Shown here: positions 52,287 through 62,240 of the stretch, piece by piece
Position numbering within the stretch: position 1 is the stretch's first letter
How the letters are laid out: each line of letters starts with the position of its first letter
NCBI GenBank assembly: GCA_024680815.1
Contig: JAILBQ010000077.1
Span: 1-64,000, forward strand
Source of the DNA: Lachnospiraceae bacterium
GTDB taxonomy: Bacteria > Bacillota > Clostridia > Lachnospirales > Lachnospiraceae
Direction of reading: 5' to 3'
Length of the DNA stretch: 64,000 nucleotides
Translations under genes and position numbers: made by a program
Notes under the pieces: model-generated
The model's database searches: none
The model's input: only the letters and a program-made list of their open reading frames with translations
What the model was told of the DNA's origin: nothing

Positions 52287-54560
52287 TCAATCGTCCGTAC
52301 GATTATAATTTATCAGACAGCCGTCCAGAATAATCTGCCTCTCATCCTGTGTCAGCGCATCCATTTTAAGCTTCATTTCCCTTAAGGCCCCCTGACGGAC
52401 GACAAAGGCCTCAAAGCTGCCGCTTCCGCTTAACAGAGCCCGGCGCACTCCCGGCAGATAAATATAATCCAGCCTCTCAAATGGCAGCTCGGATTCATCT
52501 GTCAGAAAGGGAAGCATCCCCCAGTTGATAAGATTGCTGCGATACCGTTTGGTCGCATATTCATTGGCAATATTAGCCCATCCTCCCAGCACCTTCTGGC
52601 AGGAGGCCGCCTGTTCCCTGGCGGAGCCGTCCCCGGGCTTAACGGCAAAAATCGTTGAGCCGATGCCGGTATCGGAAAAGTCAATGGAACCGAATTTCTC
52701 CTCGAGGACACGCAGAGCGGACATAAAGCCCGTATTATCTTCCGCCTTTTTCCTGAGGCTGTCCGGGGCTTCCTCCCTGATCTTTTCCAGAGCCTGTATT
52801 TCCTTCGCCCGTCCCACATATTCCGGATCCCGTCTTGAAAGGGCAAACTCCGCCAGCCTTAAGGGATTGGAACGATAGGAAGAGGTTTCTCCCGAGGGAA
52901 TAAGCTCATCCGTGGTGGTGACCGGATCATGAAGCTCCGACACCACCTGAAGCAGAAGGTTCTCCGGCAGAGCAGTCATGACGGGCCAGTCTCTGATATT
53001 CGGGCCCATAACAAGCTCCGCCTCAGGCTGCGCCTCTCCCCCGGAGTCAAAGACCCTCTTTTCATATATGGTTTTATCAAAGAAATACCGGTATTTTCCC
53101 TGTACCGTTCCAAGCCCGGTCGCAGGAGTCAGAGCTCCTTTGTTAGCCGCCGTTGCCGCAATCGAACGGGCATCCATCAGCGCCACCGCGGAAATCTGGC
53201 CTTCCTGAACCCTGGAGCCTTCCCGGTTCGGGAAATTTCTTGTGGAGTGGCGAATGGAAAAAGCGTTATTGGACGGAGTGTCCCCTGCTCCGAAGCAGGG
53301 TCCGCAGAACGCCGGTTTTATAAGAGCACCGGCGCCGATCAGCTTCTCCGCCGCTCCGTTTTTGATAAGCTCCATATAAACCGGCATGGAGGCCGGATAT
53401 ACACTCAGGGAAAAGGCTCCGTTTCCGGTATCGGCCCCCGATAATATATCCGCGGCGGCGCAGAGGTTTTCAAAACCGCCTCCCGCGCAGCCTGCGATCA
53501 CGCCCTGATCCACATAAAATTTTCCGTTTTTTACTTTACTGCGAAGCTCCAGCTCCACCCTGCCTCCGAAGGCCTCCTTCGCGCGTTCCCCGGTTTCGGC
53601 AAGGATATCGTCCGGATCGGCGCAAAAGGTTTCGATTTCATAGGCAAGCGAAGGGTGAAAGGGCATGGCTATCATGGGGCGCACGGCAGATAAATCCACC
53701 GTGACCACATTATCATACCAGGCGTTTTCTCCCGGCTTCAGCTCTTTATAAGCCTCCGGTCTTCCGTGAAGCGCAAGAAACTCCTCCGTTTTCCCGTCTG
53801 TTTCCCAGACAGAGGAAAGGCAGGTGCTTTCCGTTGTCATGACGTCGATTCCGATCCTGAAGTCCTCGCTTAAGGCGCGGACTCCGGGCCCGAAAAACTC
53901 CATGACCCTGTTTTTTACCGTTCCCGCCCCAAATACCTCTCGAATAACAGAGAGGGCCACATCCTGAGGTCCCACTCCGGGAACGGGTTCTCCTGTGAGA
54001 TATATAGCCACTACCTCAGGATAATCAATATCATAGGTCTGTTTTAAAAGCTGCTTAACCAGCTCCGGCCCGCCTTCTCCCATGGCCAGCGTCCCGAGAG
54101 CCCCGTAACGGGTGTGGGAATCCGACCCCAGAATCATCGCGCCGCACCCCGCAAGCATTTCCCGGGCATACTGATGAATCACCGCAAGATTCGGCGGCAC
54201 GTAAGTTCCCCCGTATTTCTTCGCGGCGCTGAGGCCGAAAACATGGTCGTCCTCATTTATGGTTCCCCCCACGGCGCAGAGGGAGTTATGACAGTTGGTC
54301 AGTACATAGGGCAGGGGAAAGCGCTTCAGCCCCGAAGCCCTGGCTGTCTGAATTATACCGACATAGGTTATATCATGGGAGATTATGCAGTCGAAGCTAA
54401 GCTTCAGCTTATCCATACTCCCGGAGGTATTATGCTTTTCAAGAATACCGTAAGTGATGGTTTTCTTCCGGCCCTCAGACTTCGGAGCCCCGGTGGAGGC
54501 CCTGAAGTCTCCGTCCGAATAAAACGCGCCGTGTCCGAGGATCTTAACTGCCTGGGTCAT
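52287..54560 (-). CDS. Aconitase-superfamily hydratase (YbhJ-like)
   Basis: A 757-residue member of the aconitase/hydratase superfamily. The three [4Fe-4S] ligands are present as Cys358 ([13 protein letters not shown]), Cys419 and Cys422 (CGPCFGAG), almost exactly the spacing of mitochondrial aconitase; [12 protein letters not shown] (145-156) corresponds to the substrate-binding Asp/Ser/His segment. The overall sequence is divergent and closer to the uncharacterised YbhJ-type hydratases than to AcnA/AcnB or LeuCD, so the substrate is unknown. It overlaps glgP by 4 bp, an unusual neighbour for such an enzyme. Confidence 0.82.
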   Translation of the reverse strand: MTQAVKILGHGAFYSDGDFRASTGAPKSEGRKKTITYGILEKHNTSGSMDKLKLSFDCIISHDITYVGIIQTARASGLKRFPLPYVLTNCHNSLCAVGGTINEDDHVFGLSAAKKYGGTYVPPNLAVIHQYAREMLAGCGAMILGSDSHTRYGALGTLAMGEGGPELVKQLLKQTYDIDYPEVVAIYLTGEPVPGVGPQDVALSVIREVFGAGTVKNRVMEFFGPGVRALSEDFRIGIDVMTTESTCLSSVWETDGKTEEFLALHGRPEAYKELKPGENAWYDNVVTVDLSAVRPMIAMPFHPSLAYEIETFCADPDDILAETGERAKEAFGGRVELELRSKVKNGKFYVDQGVIAGCAGGGFENLCAAADILSGADTGNGAFSLSVYPASMPVYMELIKNGAAEKLIGAGALIKPAFCGPCFGAGDTPSNNAFSIRHSTRNFPNREGSRVQEGQISAVALMDARSIAATAANKGALTPATGLGTVQGKYRYFFDKTIYEKRVFDSGGEAQPEAELVMGPNIRDWPVMTALPENLLLQVVSELHDPVTTTDELIPSGETSSYRSNPLRLAEFALSRRDPEYVGRAKEIQALEKIREEAPDSLRKKAEDNTGFMSALRVLEEKFGSIDFSDTGIGSTIFAVKPGDGSAREQAASCQKVLGGWANIANEYATKRYRSNLINWGMLPFLTDESELPFERLDYIYLPGVRRALLSGSGSFEAFVVRQGALREMKLKMDALTQDERQIILDGCLINYNRTDD

Positions 54561-57049
54561 CCCTGCCTCCTGACTCCGGATTTTTTCCGAAGCTTCACCT
54601 TGTCCAGATGCCAGATTTCATCCACATATTCTTTAATTGTCCTGTCAGAAGAAAACTTACCGGAATGGGCAACGTTAAGAATAGCTTTTCTCGCCCAGCC
54701 CTTCTGGTCGCGGTAGGCAGCCTCCACGCTTTCCTGCGCCAGGGCATAGGCCCGGAAATCCTTAAGGATAAAGTAGCGGTCCGCCTTTGAGGTGCTCTGG
54801 GTATTAAGCAGGGAATTGTAGAGATCCCGGAAAAGCTCCGGATCGTTTTTGGCGTAGAACCCGTTTATAAGCTGCATAAGGACGTTACGGATATCCTGAT
54901 CGTTGTTGAAAATATCCATGGGCGTATAGCCGCCGTTATTTTCATAATCTATGACCTCCTGGGCGGAAAGACCGAAGATGAACATATTCTCCTCGCCCAC
55001 CTCTTCGGCTATTTCCACATTCGCTCCGTCCATGGTGCCGATGGTAAGGGCGCCGTTAAGCATGAACTTCATGTTTCCGGTTCCGGAAGCTTCCTTGGAG
55101 GCCGTGGAAATCTGCTCGGAAACATCGGCTGCGGCAAAAATAATCTCGGCGTTGGAAACCTTGTAATCCTCTATAAAGACCACCTTGAGCTTCCCTTCGA
55201 TGGAAGCGTCATTATTAACCACGTCCGCCACGGAGTTGATGAGCTTTATGGTCAGCTTCGCTGTTTTGTAGCCCGCTGCCGCCTTGGCGCCGAAAATAAA
55301 GGTTCTGGGGAAGAAATCCAGCTCGGGATGCTCTTTTATTTTGTTATAGAGATACATCACGTGAAGGATATTAAGGAGCTGGCGCTTATATTCATGAAGC
55401 CTCTTAACCTGAACATCGAAAATCGAACGCGGATCCACTTCTATTCCGTTATGCTCCAGAATGTATTTCGCAAGGCGGACCTTGTTCTTGTATTTGATGT
55501 TCATAAACTCGCTCTGGGCCTTCTTGTCATCGGCGTAGACCTCGATCCCCTTTATCATCGAAAGATCCGTGATCCAGTCCGCCCCCACATGGTTTGTGAC
55601 CCAGTCCGCCAGCAAAGGATTGGCATGAAGGAGGAAACGCCTCTGGGTGATGCCGTTGGTCTTGTTGTTGAATTTCTTCGGCATCATTTCATAAAAGTCC
55701 TTGAGCTCCTGCTGCTTAAGGATATCCGTGTGGAGCTTTGCCACGCCGTTTACCGAGAAGCCTGCGCAGATAGCGAGATAGGCCATGCGAACCTGGCCGT
55801 CATAGATAATGGCCATACGGCGGATCTTGTCCTGATCCCCCGGATATTCCTTGGAGATATCCAGACAGAAGCGCCGGTTTATCTCCTCAACAATCTGGTA
55901 GACCCTGGGCAGGAGCCTTGAAAAGAGCTCAATGGGCCATTTTTCCAGAGCCTCGGACATAATCGTGTGGTTTGTATAGGCGCAGGTATGGGTAGTCACC
56001 TCCCAGGCCTCGTCCCAGGTCAGATAATAATCGTCCATCAGGATACGCATAAGCTCGGGAATGGCCACGGTGGGATGGGTGTCGTTAAGCTGGAACACGT
56101 TCTTTTCCGCAAAATTGCGGATATCGCTGTGCTTGCGCATATACTTCGCCACAGCCTCCTGAACCGAGGCGGAGATGAAGAAATACTGCTGCTTTAAGCG
56201 AAGCTCCTTGCCGGCATAGTGGTTATCGTTGGGATAAAGCACCTCCACAATGTTGCGGGCCAGATTATCCTGCTCCACTGCCTTTTTATAATCTCCCTTG
56301 TCAAAGGAATCCAGATGGAAGCACTCCACCGGCTCGGCGTCCCAGATCCTCAAGGTGTTGACGATGCCGTTGCCGTAGCCCACAATCGGCATATCGTAGG
56401 GCACGGCCATAACCGACTGGTAGCCGTCCTGAACAAAGTGGTTCCGGCCCTTTTCATCATTTTCCACCCGGACGTAGCCGCCGAATTTCACCTCTTTTTT
56501 GTATTCCCTGCGGCGAAGTTCAAAGGGGTTTCCGTCTCTCAACCAGTCATCCGGAGCCTCAATCTGATAGCCGTCCCGGATTTTCTGCTTGAACATGCCG
56601 TATTTATAACGGATCCCGCAGCCATAGGCACTGTAGCCCAGGGTCGCCAGGGAATCCAGGAAGCAGGCCGCAAGTCTCCCAAGACCGCCGTTTCCCAAAG
56701 CGGCATCGGGCTCCTCGTCCTCCAGGTAGTCAAGATTGATATCCAGCTCCTTTAAGGCCTTTTTCACCTCCTTGTATTCGCAGAGGTTAATCAGGTTGTT
56801 GCCCAGGGCCCTGCCCATCAGGAATTCCATGGACAGATAATAGACCGTCTTGGGATCCTCCTTTTCATAGACCCGCTGGGTCTCCATCCAGTTTTCAACA
56901 ATTGTGTCCTTCACCGTGACGCAGAGCGCCTGGAAGACCTGATCCTTGTCGGCCTCCCGGATCGTCTTTCTAAACAGCACCTTACAGTTGTCGCCCAGTG
57001 CCTTTTTAAAGCTCTCCTTATCGAACTGTTTGTTTTCCACCGCTGGCAT
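54557..57049 (-). CDS. glgP: Glycogen/starch/alpha-glucan phosphorylase
   Basis: An 830-residue phosphorylase that releases glucose-1-phosphate from alpha-1,4-glucans. It has [36 protein letters not shown] and the PLP-lysine segment [20 protein letters not shown] near residue 660. Length is typical. Its product could feed rfbF (glucose-1-phosphate cytidylyltransferase) in this window, though this is only a metabolic link. It starts 32 bp after ileS. Confidence 0.95.
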   Translation of the reverse strand: MPAVENKQFDKESFKKALGDNCKVLFRKTIREADKDQVFQALCVTVKDTIVENWMETQRVYEKEDPKTVYYLSMEFLMGRALGNNLINLCEYKEVKKALKELDINLDYLEDEEPDAALGNGGLGRLAACFLDSLATLGYSAYGCGIRYKYGMFKQKIRDGYQIEAPDDWLRDGNPFELRRREYKKEVKFGGYVRVENDEKGRNHFVQDGYQSVMAVPYDMPIVGYGNGIVNTLRIWDAEPVECFHLDSFDKGDYKKAVEQDNLARNIVEVLYPNDNHYAGKELRLKQQYFFISASVQEAVAKYMRKHSDIRNFAEKNVFQLNDTHPTVAIPELMRILMDDYYLTWDEAWEVTTHTCAYTNHTIMSEALEKWPIELFSRLLPRVYQIVEEINRRFCLDISKEYPGDQDKIRRMAIIYDGQVRMAYLAICAGFSVNGVAKLHTDILKQQELKDFYEMMPKKFNNKTNGITQRRFLLHANPLLADWVTNHVGADWITDLSMIKGIEVYADDKKAQSEFMNIKYKNKVRLAKYILEHNGIEVDPRSIFDVQVKRLHEYKRQLLNILHVMYLYNKIKEHPELDFFPRTFIFGAKAAAGYKTAKLTIKLINSVADVVNNDASIEGKLKVVFIEDYKVSNAEIIFAAADVSEQISTASKEASGTGNMKFMLNGALTIGTMDGANVEIAEEVGEENMFIFGLSAQEVIDYENNGGYTPMDIFNNDQDIRNVLMQLINGFYAKNDPELFRDLYNSLLNTQSTSKADRYFILKDFRAYALAQESVEAAYRDQKGWARKAILNVAHSGKFSSDRTIKEYVDEIWHLDKVKLRKKSGVRRQG

Positions 57050-57081
57050 GCTTTCTGTTCTCCTTTTTTGTTATGACGTGG

Positions 57082-60000
57082 TTATGACCTTTTCTTAACG
57101 GCAAGGGTCACCCCTTCGCCGTTGATATCCCATTCCTTTGTATAACCCTCCGTACTCCCCACAACAATTTCGTCCGCCATGTTTTCCTTTTTAACGACCT
57201 CTGCGTGTCTGGTTAAATACTCTCCCAGGCGGTCATTCCCGGTAAGGTAGATCGTTATCTTGTCCATGACCTCAAAGCCGGCTTCCTTGCGCATGGTCTG
57301 AATCTTGGAGATCAGCTCCCTGACAAACCCCTCCTCAATGAGCTCCTCATTAAGATTGGTGTCAAGCACCACCGTTACCTCTCCCCAGGACTGTTCCACA
57401 AAGCCTTCCCTGTTGCTCATCTCTATGAGCAGGTCTTCCTTTTCCAGCACGACCCCGGTTCCGTCTATGGTGAAATTCAGGGTTTCGCCCGCGTTAAGGG
57501 CATCCATGGCCGCGTTTCCGTCAATATTTCCGAGCTCTTCCTTAATCTTCCCGATAAGCTTTCCGTACTTCGGTCCCAGGGTTTTAAGCTGCGGCTTGAA
57601 AGAATAGGAAGTGAAGGCGCGGACGTCATCGGTAAAGCGCACTTCCTTTACGTTAAGCTCGGAAGCGATGATATCCCTGTAGTATTCTCCCAGCTCGGAC
57701 GCGCGTACATAGAGGGTCTTTAAGGGCTGGCGGTTCTTTATGTTGCAGGCGTTTCTGGCCGCCCTGGCAAGCTGCACGATATCCAGCACCTCCTGCATAT
57801 CCTGCTCCAGCTTCCCGTCATGGAAGCGCTCATCCGGTACAGGGTAGTCCGTCAGGTGTACGGATTCCGGAGCGGAGGGATCAACGGAGCCCACAAGATT
57901 TAAGTATATCGCCTCCGTCATAAACGGAATCATCGGAGCGGCGGCCTTTGCTATTGTCACAAGGGCCGTATAAAGGGTCATGTAGGCATTGATCTTGTCC
58001 TGCTCCATCCCCTTTGCCCAGAACCGGCTCCGGCAGATACGCACGTACCAGTTGCTCATTTCGTCCACAAACTGCTGAAGCGTCCTGGCCGCCTCAGTAA
58101 TCCTGTAGTTTTCCAGATTGTTGTCCGTCTCCTTCACGCAGGATCCCAGGCGGGATAAGAGCCAGCGGTCCATAACCGAAAGAGATGCCTCGTCCATCGA
58201 ATATTTCGAGGCGTCAAACCCGTCGATATTCGCGTAAAGAACGAAGAACGCATAGGTGTTCCAGAGGGTACCCATGAATTTGCGCTGCCCTTCAATAACC
58301 GCCTTGTCGTGGAAGCGGTTGGGCAGCCACGGGGCGGAATTGATGTAGAAATACCAGCGGATCGCATCCGCGCCGAAGGTTTCCAGCGCCTCGAAGGGAT
58401 CCACCGCGTTCCCCTTGGACTTGCTCATCTTCTGCCCGTTCTCATCCTGAACCAGTCCCAACACTATAACGTTTTCATAGCAGGGAGAATCAAAGAGAAG
58501 GGTGGATTCCGCCAGCAGGGAATAAAACCAGCCCCGGGTCTGATCCACCGCCTCGGAAATAAAGGAGGCCGGATACTGCTTTTTGAAAAGCTCTTCGTTT
58601 TCAAAAGGATAATGATGCTGAGCAAAGGGCATGGCCCCCGAATCAAACCAGCAGTCAATGACCTCCGGCACCCGGACCATGGTTCCCCCGCATTTTTTAC
58701 AGGGGATGGTCAGAGCGTCGATATAGGGCCTGTGCAGCTCCACAGTTTTCGCCTCTTCCTTTCCGGAAAGGCGGAAAAGCTCCTCTCTCGAACCCACACA
58801 AAGACGCTCCCTGCACTCCGGGCATTCCCAGATATTAAGAGGGGTGCCCCAATAGCGGTTTCTGGAAATCGCCCAATCCTGAATGTTTTTAAGCCATTCG
58901 CCAAACCGTCCGCTGCCGATGGTGGGCGGAATCCAGTTTATTTTTTCATTGTTTTTAACAAGCTCCTCCTGCACCGCCGTCATCTTTATAAACCAGGATT
59001 CCCTGGCGTAATAAATGAGGGGAGTATCGCACCTCCAGCAGAAAGGATAATCGTGCTCAAATTTCGGCGCGGAAAACAGAAGTCCCCGCCTGTCCAGATC
59101 CTTAAGGATTTCCGGATCGGCGTCTTTAACGAACATTCCCGCGAAAGGAGTCTCGGCGGTCATGTTTCCCGCCTCGTCCACAAACTGCACCAGAGGCATG
59201 TCATATTTTCTGCCTACTCTCGCGTCGTCTTCACCGAAGGCAGGCGCCTGATGCACAACTCCGGTACCGTCTTCCATCGTGACGTAGTCATCGGACACCA
59301 CATAATGGGCCTTTTTATTCTGCTTTTCGGCCTCCAACGCAGCGCATTCAAAGAGGGCCTCATATTCCTTTCCCTCAAGCTCAGTTCCCTTATAGCGCTC
59401 CAGAATCTCATAGGGAGCCGTCGGGGAATCTCCTCCCAGAACCTTCTCCGCCAGGGCTTCCGCCATATAGTAGGTATAGCCGTCCGCCGTTTTTATTTTC
59501 GCGTAGGTTTCCTCCGGATTTACGCACAGACCCACATTCGACGGCAGAGTCCAGGGAGTCGTGGTCCAGGCCAGGATATAGGCGTCCTCGCCCTTTACCT
59601 TAAAACGGGCAATAGCGGAGCGCTCTTTAACCAGTCTGTAGCCCTGGGCCACCTCATGGGAAGAAAGAGGCGTACCGCAGCGCGGGCAGTAGGGCACGAT
59701 CTTAAAGCCCTTGTAAAGCAGGCCCTTGTCCCAGATCTTCTTTAAGGCCCACCACTCGGACTCGATATAATCGTCCTCGTAGGTAACGTAGGGATGTTCC
59801 ATATCCGCCCAGAAACCCACGGTGTCGGAGAAATCCTCCCACATACCCTTATATTTCCAGACGGATTCCCGGCACTGCTTCATAAAGGGTTCCAGACCGT
59901 ATTCCTCTATCTGATCCTTTCCGTCGAGCCCCAGGAGCTTTTCCACCTCCAGCTCCACAGGCAGGCCGTGGGTGTCCCAGCCGGCCTTACGGGGCACATA

Positions 60001-60231
60001 GTAACCCTTCATTGTCCGGTATCTGGGAATCATATCCTTTATAACCCTGGTGAGAACATGGCCGATATGGGGTTTCCCGTTGGCCGTGGGCGGGCCGTCA
60101 TAGAAGGTATAGGTTTCCCCGCCCTCGCGATTTTTCATGGATTTGTTGAAGATGTCGTTGTCCTTCCAGAACTGAAGGACTTCCTTTTCACGCCCGACAA
60201 AATTCATGTCGGTATTGACTTTACTGTACAT
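57082..60231 (-). CDS. ileS: Isoleucyl-tRNA synthetase, type 2 (IleRS2-like)
   Basis: A 1049-residue class I synthetase with HIGH (55-58 in GKPHIGHVL), KMSKS (QKMSKSKGN) and a large editing domain. FYDGPPTANG (43-52) and GWDTHGLPVE in the active site, and the absence of a C-terminal Cys4 zinc finger, point to the eukaryote-like type 2 rather than the common type 1. Type 2 enzymes are usually insensitive to mupirocin. The frame is open 14 codons upstream, but the ATG at 60231 has GGAG at suitable spacing. No T-box leader is present in the 70-bp gap; instead a promoter and a small hairpin precede the gene. Confidence 0.93.
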   Translation of the reverse strand: MYSKVNTDMNFVGREKEVLQFWKDNDIFNKSMKNREGGETYTFYDGPPTANGKPHIGHVLTRVIKDMIPRYRTMKGYYVPRKAGWDTHGLPVELEVEKLLGLDGKDQIEEYGLEPFMKQCRESVWKYKGMWEDFSDTVGFWADMEHPYVTYEDDYIESEWWALKKIWDKGLLYKGFKIVPYCPRCGTPLSSHEVAQGYRLVKERSAIARFKVKGEDAYILAWTTTPWTLPSNVGLCVNPEETYAKIKTADGYTYYMAEALAEKVLGGDSPTAPYEILERYKGTELEGKEYEALFECAALEAEKQNKKAHYVVSDDYVTMEDGTGVVHQAPAFGEDDARVGRKYDMPLVQFVDEAGNMTAETPFAGMFVKDADPEILKDLDRRGLLFSAPKFEHDYPFCWRCDTPLIYYARESWFIKMTAVQEELVKNNEKINWIPPTIGSGRFGEWLKNIQDWAISRNRYWGTPLNIWECPECRERLCVGSREELFRLSGKEEAKTVELHRPYIDALTIPCKKCGGTMVRVPEVIDCWFDSGAMPFAQHHYPFENEELFKKQYPASFISEAVDQTRGWFYSLLAESTLLFDSPCYENVIVLGLVQDENGQKMSKSKGNAVDPFEALETFGADAIRWYFYINSAPWLPNRFHDKAVIEGQRKFMGTLWNTYAFFVLYANIDGFDASKYSMDEASLSVMDRWLLSRLGSCVKETDNNLENYRITEAARTLQQFVDEMSNWYVRICRSRFWAKGMEQDKINAYMTLYTALVTIAKAAAPMIPFMTEAIYLNLVGSVDPSAPESVHLTDYPVPDERFHDGKLEQDMQEVLDIVQLARAARNACNIKNRQPLKTLYVRASELGEYYRDIIASELNVKEVRFTDDVRAFTSYSFKPQLKTLGPKYGKLIGKIKEELGNIDGNAAMDALNAGETLNFTIDGTGVVLEKEDLLIEMSNREGFVEQSWGEVTVVLDTNLNEELIEEGFVRELISKIQTMRKEAGFEVMDKITIYLTGNDRLGEYLTRHAEVVKKENMADEIVVGSTEGYTKEWDINGEGVTLAVKKRS

Positions 60232-60275
60232 TTGGGTTTTCTCCTCCCGGTATGTCAATCGGGCATACCACATAG

Positions 60276-60305
60276 ATTTTACCCAAAATGTACAGGTGTT
60301 GTCAA
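60276..60305 (-). promoter_or_regulatory. Promoter of the ileS operon
   Basis: Minus strand TTGACA (60300-60305), 18-bp spacer, TAAAAT (60276-60281), overlapping the stop codon of the upstream gene. Just downstream the leader has a GGTATG/CATACC hairpin (60249-60269) directly before the ribosome-binding site. Confidence 0.7.
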
Positions 60306-62227
60306 CGATTCAAAGCGTTGTTTATAAGCCCTCTGATCTTGGTGGAATTTGTGCTTTTCGTATAGGGGAAGACAAAGGCGGTGGCTCCGTAGGGCTCCAG
60401 CTGCTTTTTGAGCACCTCGGCATACTCCGTATGGTCGCTTCCCATGAAGGCCACGTCAAAATGCAGAACCTTAACCGCGTCCACCTTGTCGAATATCTCA
60501 TCCGTGACCTTTACAACCCGGTCTACGCCCTTTACCGCGGCCGCCACCTCGGCCCTCTCCTCGTACGGGATAAAGGGCTTCGCCCCCTTGGTCTTCTCCT
60601 GAATTTCGTCCGATACGATCCCGACGATCAGATAGTCGCAATACTGCTTTGCCCGGCGGATCATGTTAAGATGCCCGATATGGAAAAGATCGAAGGAGCC
60701 CTGCAGATAACCCACGTGCCAGGGCTTATCCGAGGAGGGAGCTTCCGCTTCTTCTTCCTTAATGGCCCTGGAGGAAATATAAGAAGCCGATTCCCCCATA
60801 AGGATATATTCATTCTGCAGTACCCTCTGACGGGAAACGATCAGCCGGTCAAACAGGTCACTGTAGACCTCTTTATTGTGAATCTCTCTCTGGAACCTCC
60901 CCTCCTCAATGAAGAAGGCCTCCCAGAGCCGGTCGGAAATTCCGTATTTTTCCTTAAAATGCTCAAGGGGCAGAACCTCAGGTCTCGGATTTGAGTAATA
61001 AAGATAAAACAGCAGCCGGTATAAGGCATATTTAAAGGGATAATTCTTCCGGACAAATTCCTGGTCAAAAAACTCAAGTCCCTCCTCCCCGTAAAAGCTG
61101 TTCATGCCGATAAGCTCCATATAGCAGGTTTCGGCAATGGGCCCGAAATCCAGCCCCTCAGTATCGAAATCCGGGCGCTCCCTTTTCAGCGCTTCAATAA
61201 GGGCATTCTGCCCCGCAGGAACTTCATCGGAAGAGGCTTTAATAATATCCCAAAAACGGTCAATAAGCTTCTCTATCTCCTCCGTATTCCCTTCCATATA
61301 GAGCTTCCTTAAGTGCTCCGAGGTTAAAGAGGCGTTAACGCGGGGCATGATGATCCTTCCCCGTCCGTCGCTTCCTTCCTCAAATTGATGCTCCACCACC
61401 GGAATGCCTCTTTGCTTAAGCTCCCGCACCGCCTCCGACGAGCGCCTCAGGCCCTCAGTTGCCTCCGGGGAAAATGCGGTCTTCTCCACCGTTCCGCCTT
61501 CAAGTATACAGACCTGGGAGGCATATTCCTTCCCCCTCTCGATGGAGGCGGTGGAATAAAGCACCGGGCAGAGGGGCACCTCAGGATTCTTTACGCACTC
61601 CACCAGAAACGAGTTTGCGTGAAACGTAAAGGCCCCGTTATCTATAACCTTCTTCCAGAGTTTCTCTTCTGTTCCCACCAGCACATCGTTCCTTAAGCTG
61701 TAGGAATACACCCTCTCCACGATATCGGTTTCGGGCAGGCATTCATCCGTGAATATTATCTGGGGAAGCCGCCAGTCCGAGGCAGGGTAGTAGAATTTAT
61801 GCTTCGCAAATACCGCCGAAAGCCTCATTGAAAGAGAGGCCCGATCCACGGGTTCCCCGTTCGGCAGTCCCTTCGCGTGGAGATTTATCCCCGCAAAAGG
61901 CTTCGTCACCGACTCATCCACAGCCCCGCACATATATTTAAGCCCGAAGCGGTTATCCGAGACCAGGAGAAAGCGGCCGTCATCCTTTAACAACGCCGCA
62001 AGCTCCTCAATGGAGGCGGGAGCGCCTGGAACGGCAAAGATATAATCGTATTTTTCTCCCTCTGCCGGCTCTTCGAAAACATGCAGCTTCCGTTCGGCAA
62101 AAAGCTCCTTAAGAGCCGCCGAAACCCGGCCGGAAAGCAGAATGGACGACCCTGAAGCGAAATCATACCAGGATAAAAGGGCTTTCGGCAGCTCGGATTT
62201 TTCCAAAATATCGTTTATTGTCATCAT
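60302..62227 (-). CDS. Multidomain protein with C-terminal cytidylyltransferase domain
   Basis: A 641-residue protein. The last 140 residues are a nucleotidyltransferase of the TagD/Pcy type: GSFDLFHIGHLNMI with HIGH at 516-519 and STNSTKIR near the end (the RTxGISTT equivalent). The first about 160 residues resemble a degenerate Rossmann methyltransferase (ILLSGRVSAALKELF, YDYIFAVPG, LLVSDNRFGLKYMCGA). The middle (about 170-480) has the layout of a kinase-like scaffold (HANSFLVE, RIIMPRVNAS), but I cannot assign it. A role in activating glycerol-, ribitol- or ethanolamine-phosphate-like groups for a surface polymer is plausible. GGAGGAG precedes the ATG; the neighbour upstream is 13 bp away. 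Confidence 0.75.
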   Translation of the reverse strand: MMTINDILEKSELPKALLSWYDFASGSSILLSGRVSAALKELFAERKLHVFEEPAEGEKYDYIFAVPGAPASIEELAALLKDDGRFLLVSDNRFGLKYMCGAVDESVTKPFAGINLHAKGLPNGEPVDRASLSMRLSAVFAKHKFYYPASDWRLPQIIFTDECLPETDIVERVYSYSLRNDVLVGTEEKLWKKVIDNGAFTFHANSFLVECVKNPEVPLCPVLYSTASIERGKEYASQVCILEGGTVEKTAFSPEATEGLRRSSEAVRELKQRGIPVVEHQFEEGSDGRGRIIMPRVNASLTSEHLRKLYMEGNTEEIEKLIDRFWDIIKASSDEVPAGQNALIEALKRERPDFDTEGLDFGPIAETCYMELIGMNSFYGEEGLEFFDQEFVRKNYPFKYALYRLLFYLYYSNPRPEVLPLEHFKEKYGISDRLWEAFFIEEGRFQREIHNKEVYSDLFDRLIVSRQRVLQNEYILMGESASYISSRAIKEEEAEAPSSDKPWHVGYLQGSFDLFHIGHLNMIRRAKQYCDYLIVGIVSDEIQEKTKGAKPFIPYEERAEVAAAVKGVDRVVKVTDEIFDKVDAVKVLHFDVAFMGSDHTEYAEVLKKQLEPYGATAFVFPYTKSTNSTKIRGLINNALNR

Positions 62228-62240
62228 AAGATTCTCCTCC

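Noticed and set aside
58309-59745. 478-codon open frame on the plus strand
   Set aside because: It lies wholly antisense to ileS, whose motifs are clear. Such long shadow frames are common in GC-rich genes; there is no ribosome-binding site or recognisable protein.
60232-60301. T-box leader before ileS
   Set aside because: The gap is only 70 bp and lacks the T-box sequence and a terminator; only a promoter and a small hairpin fit.
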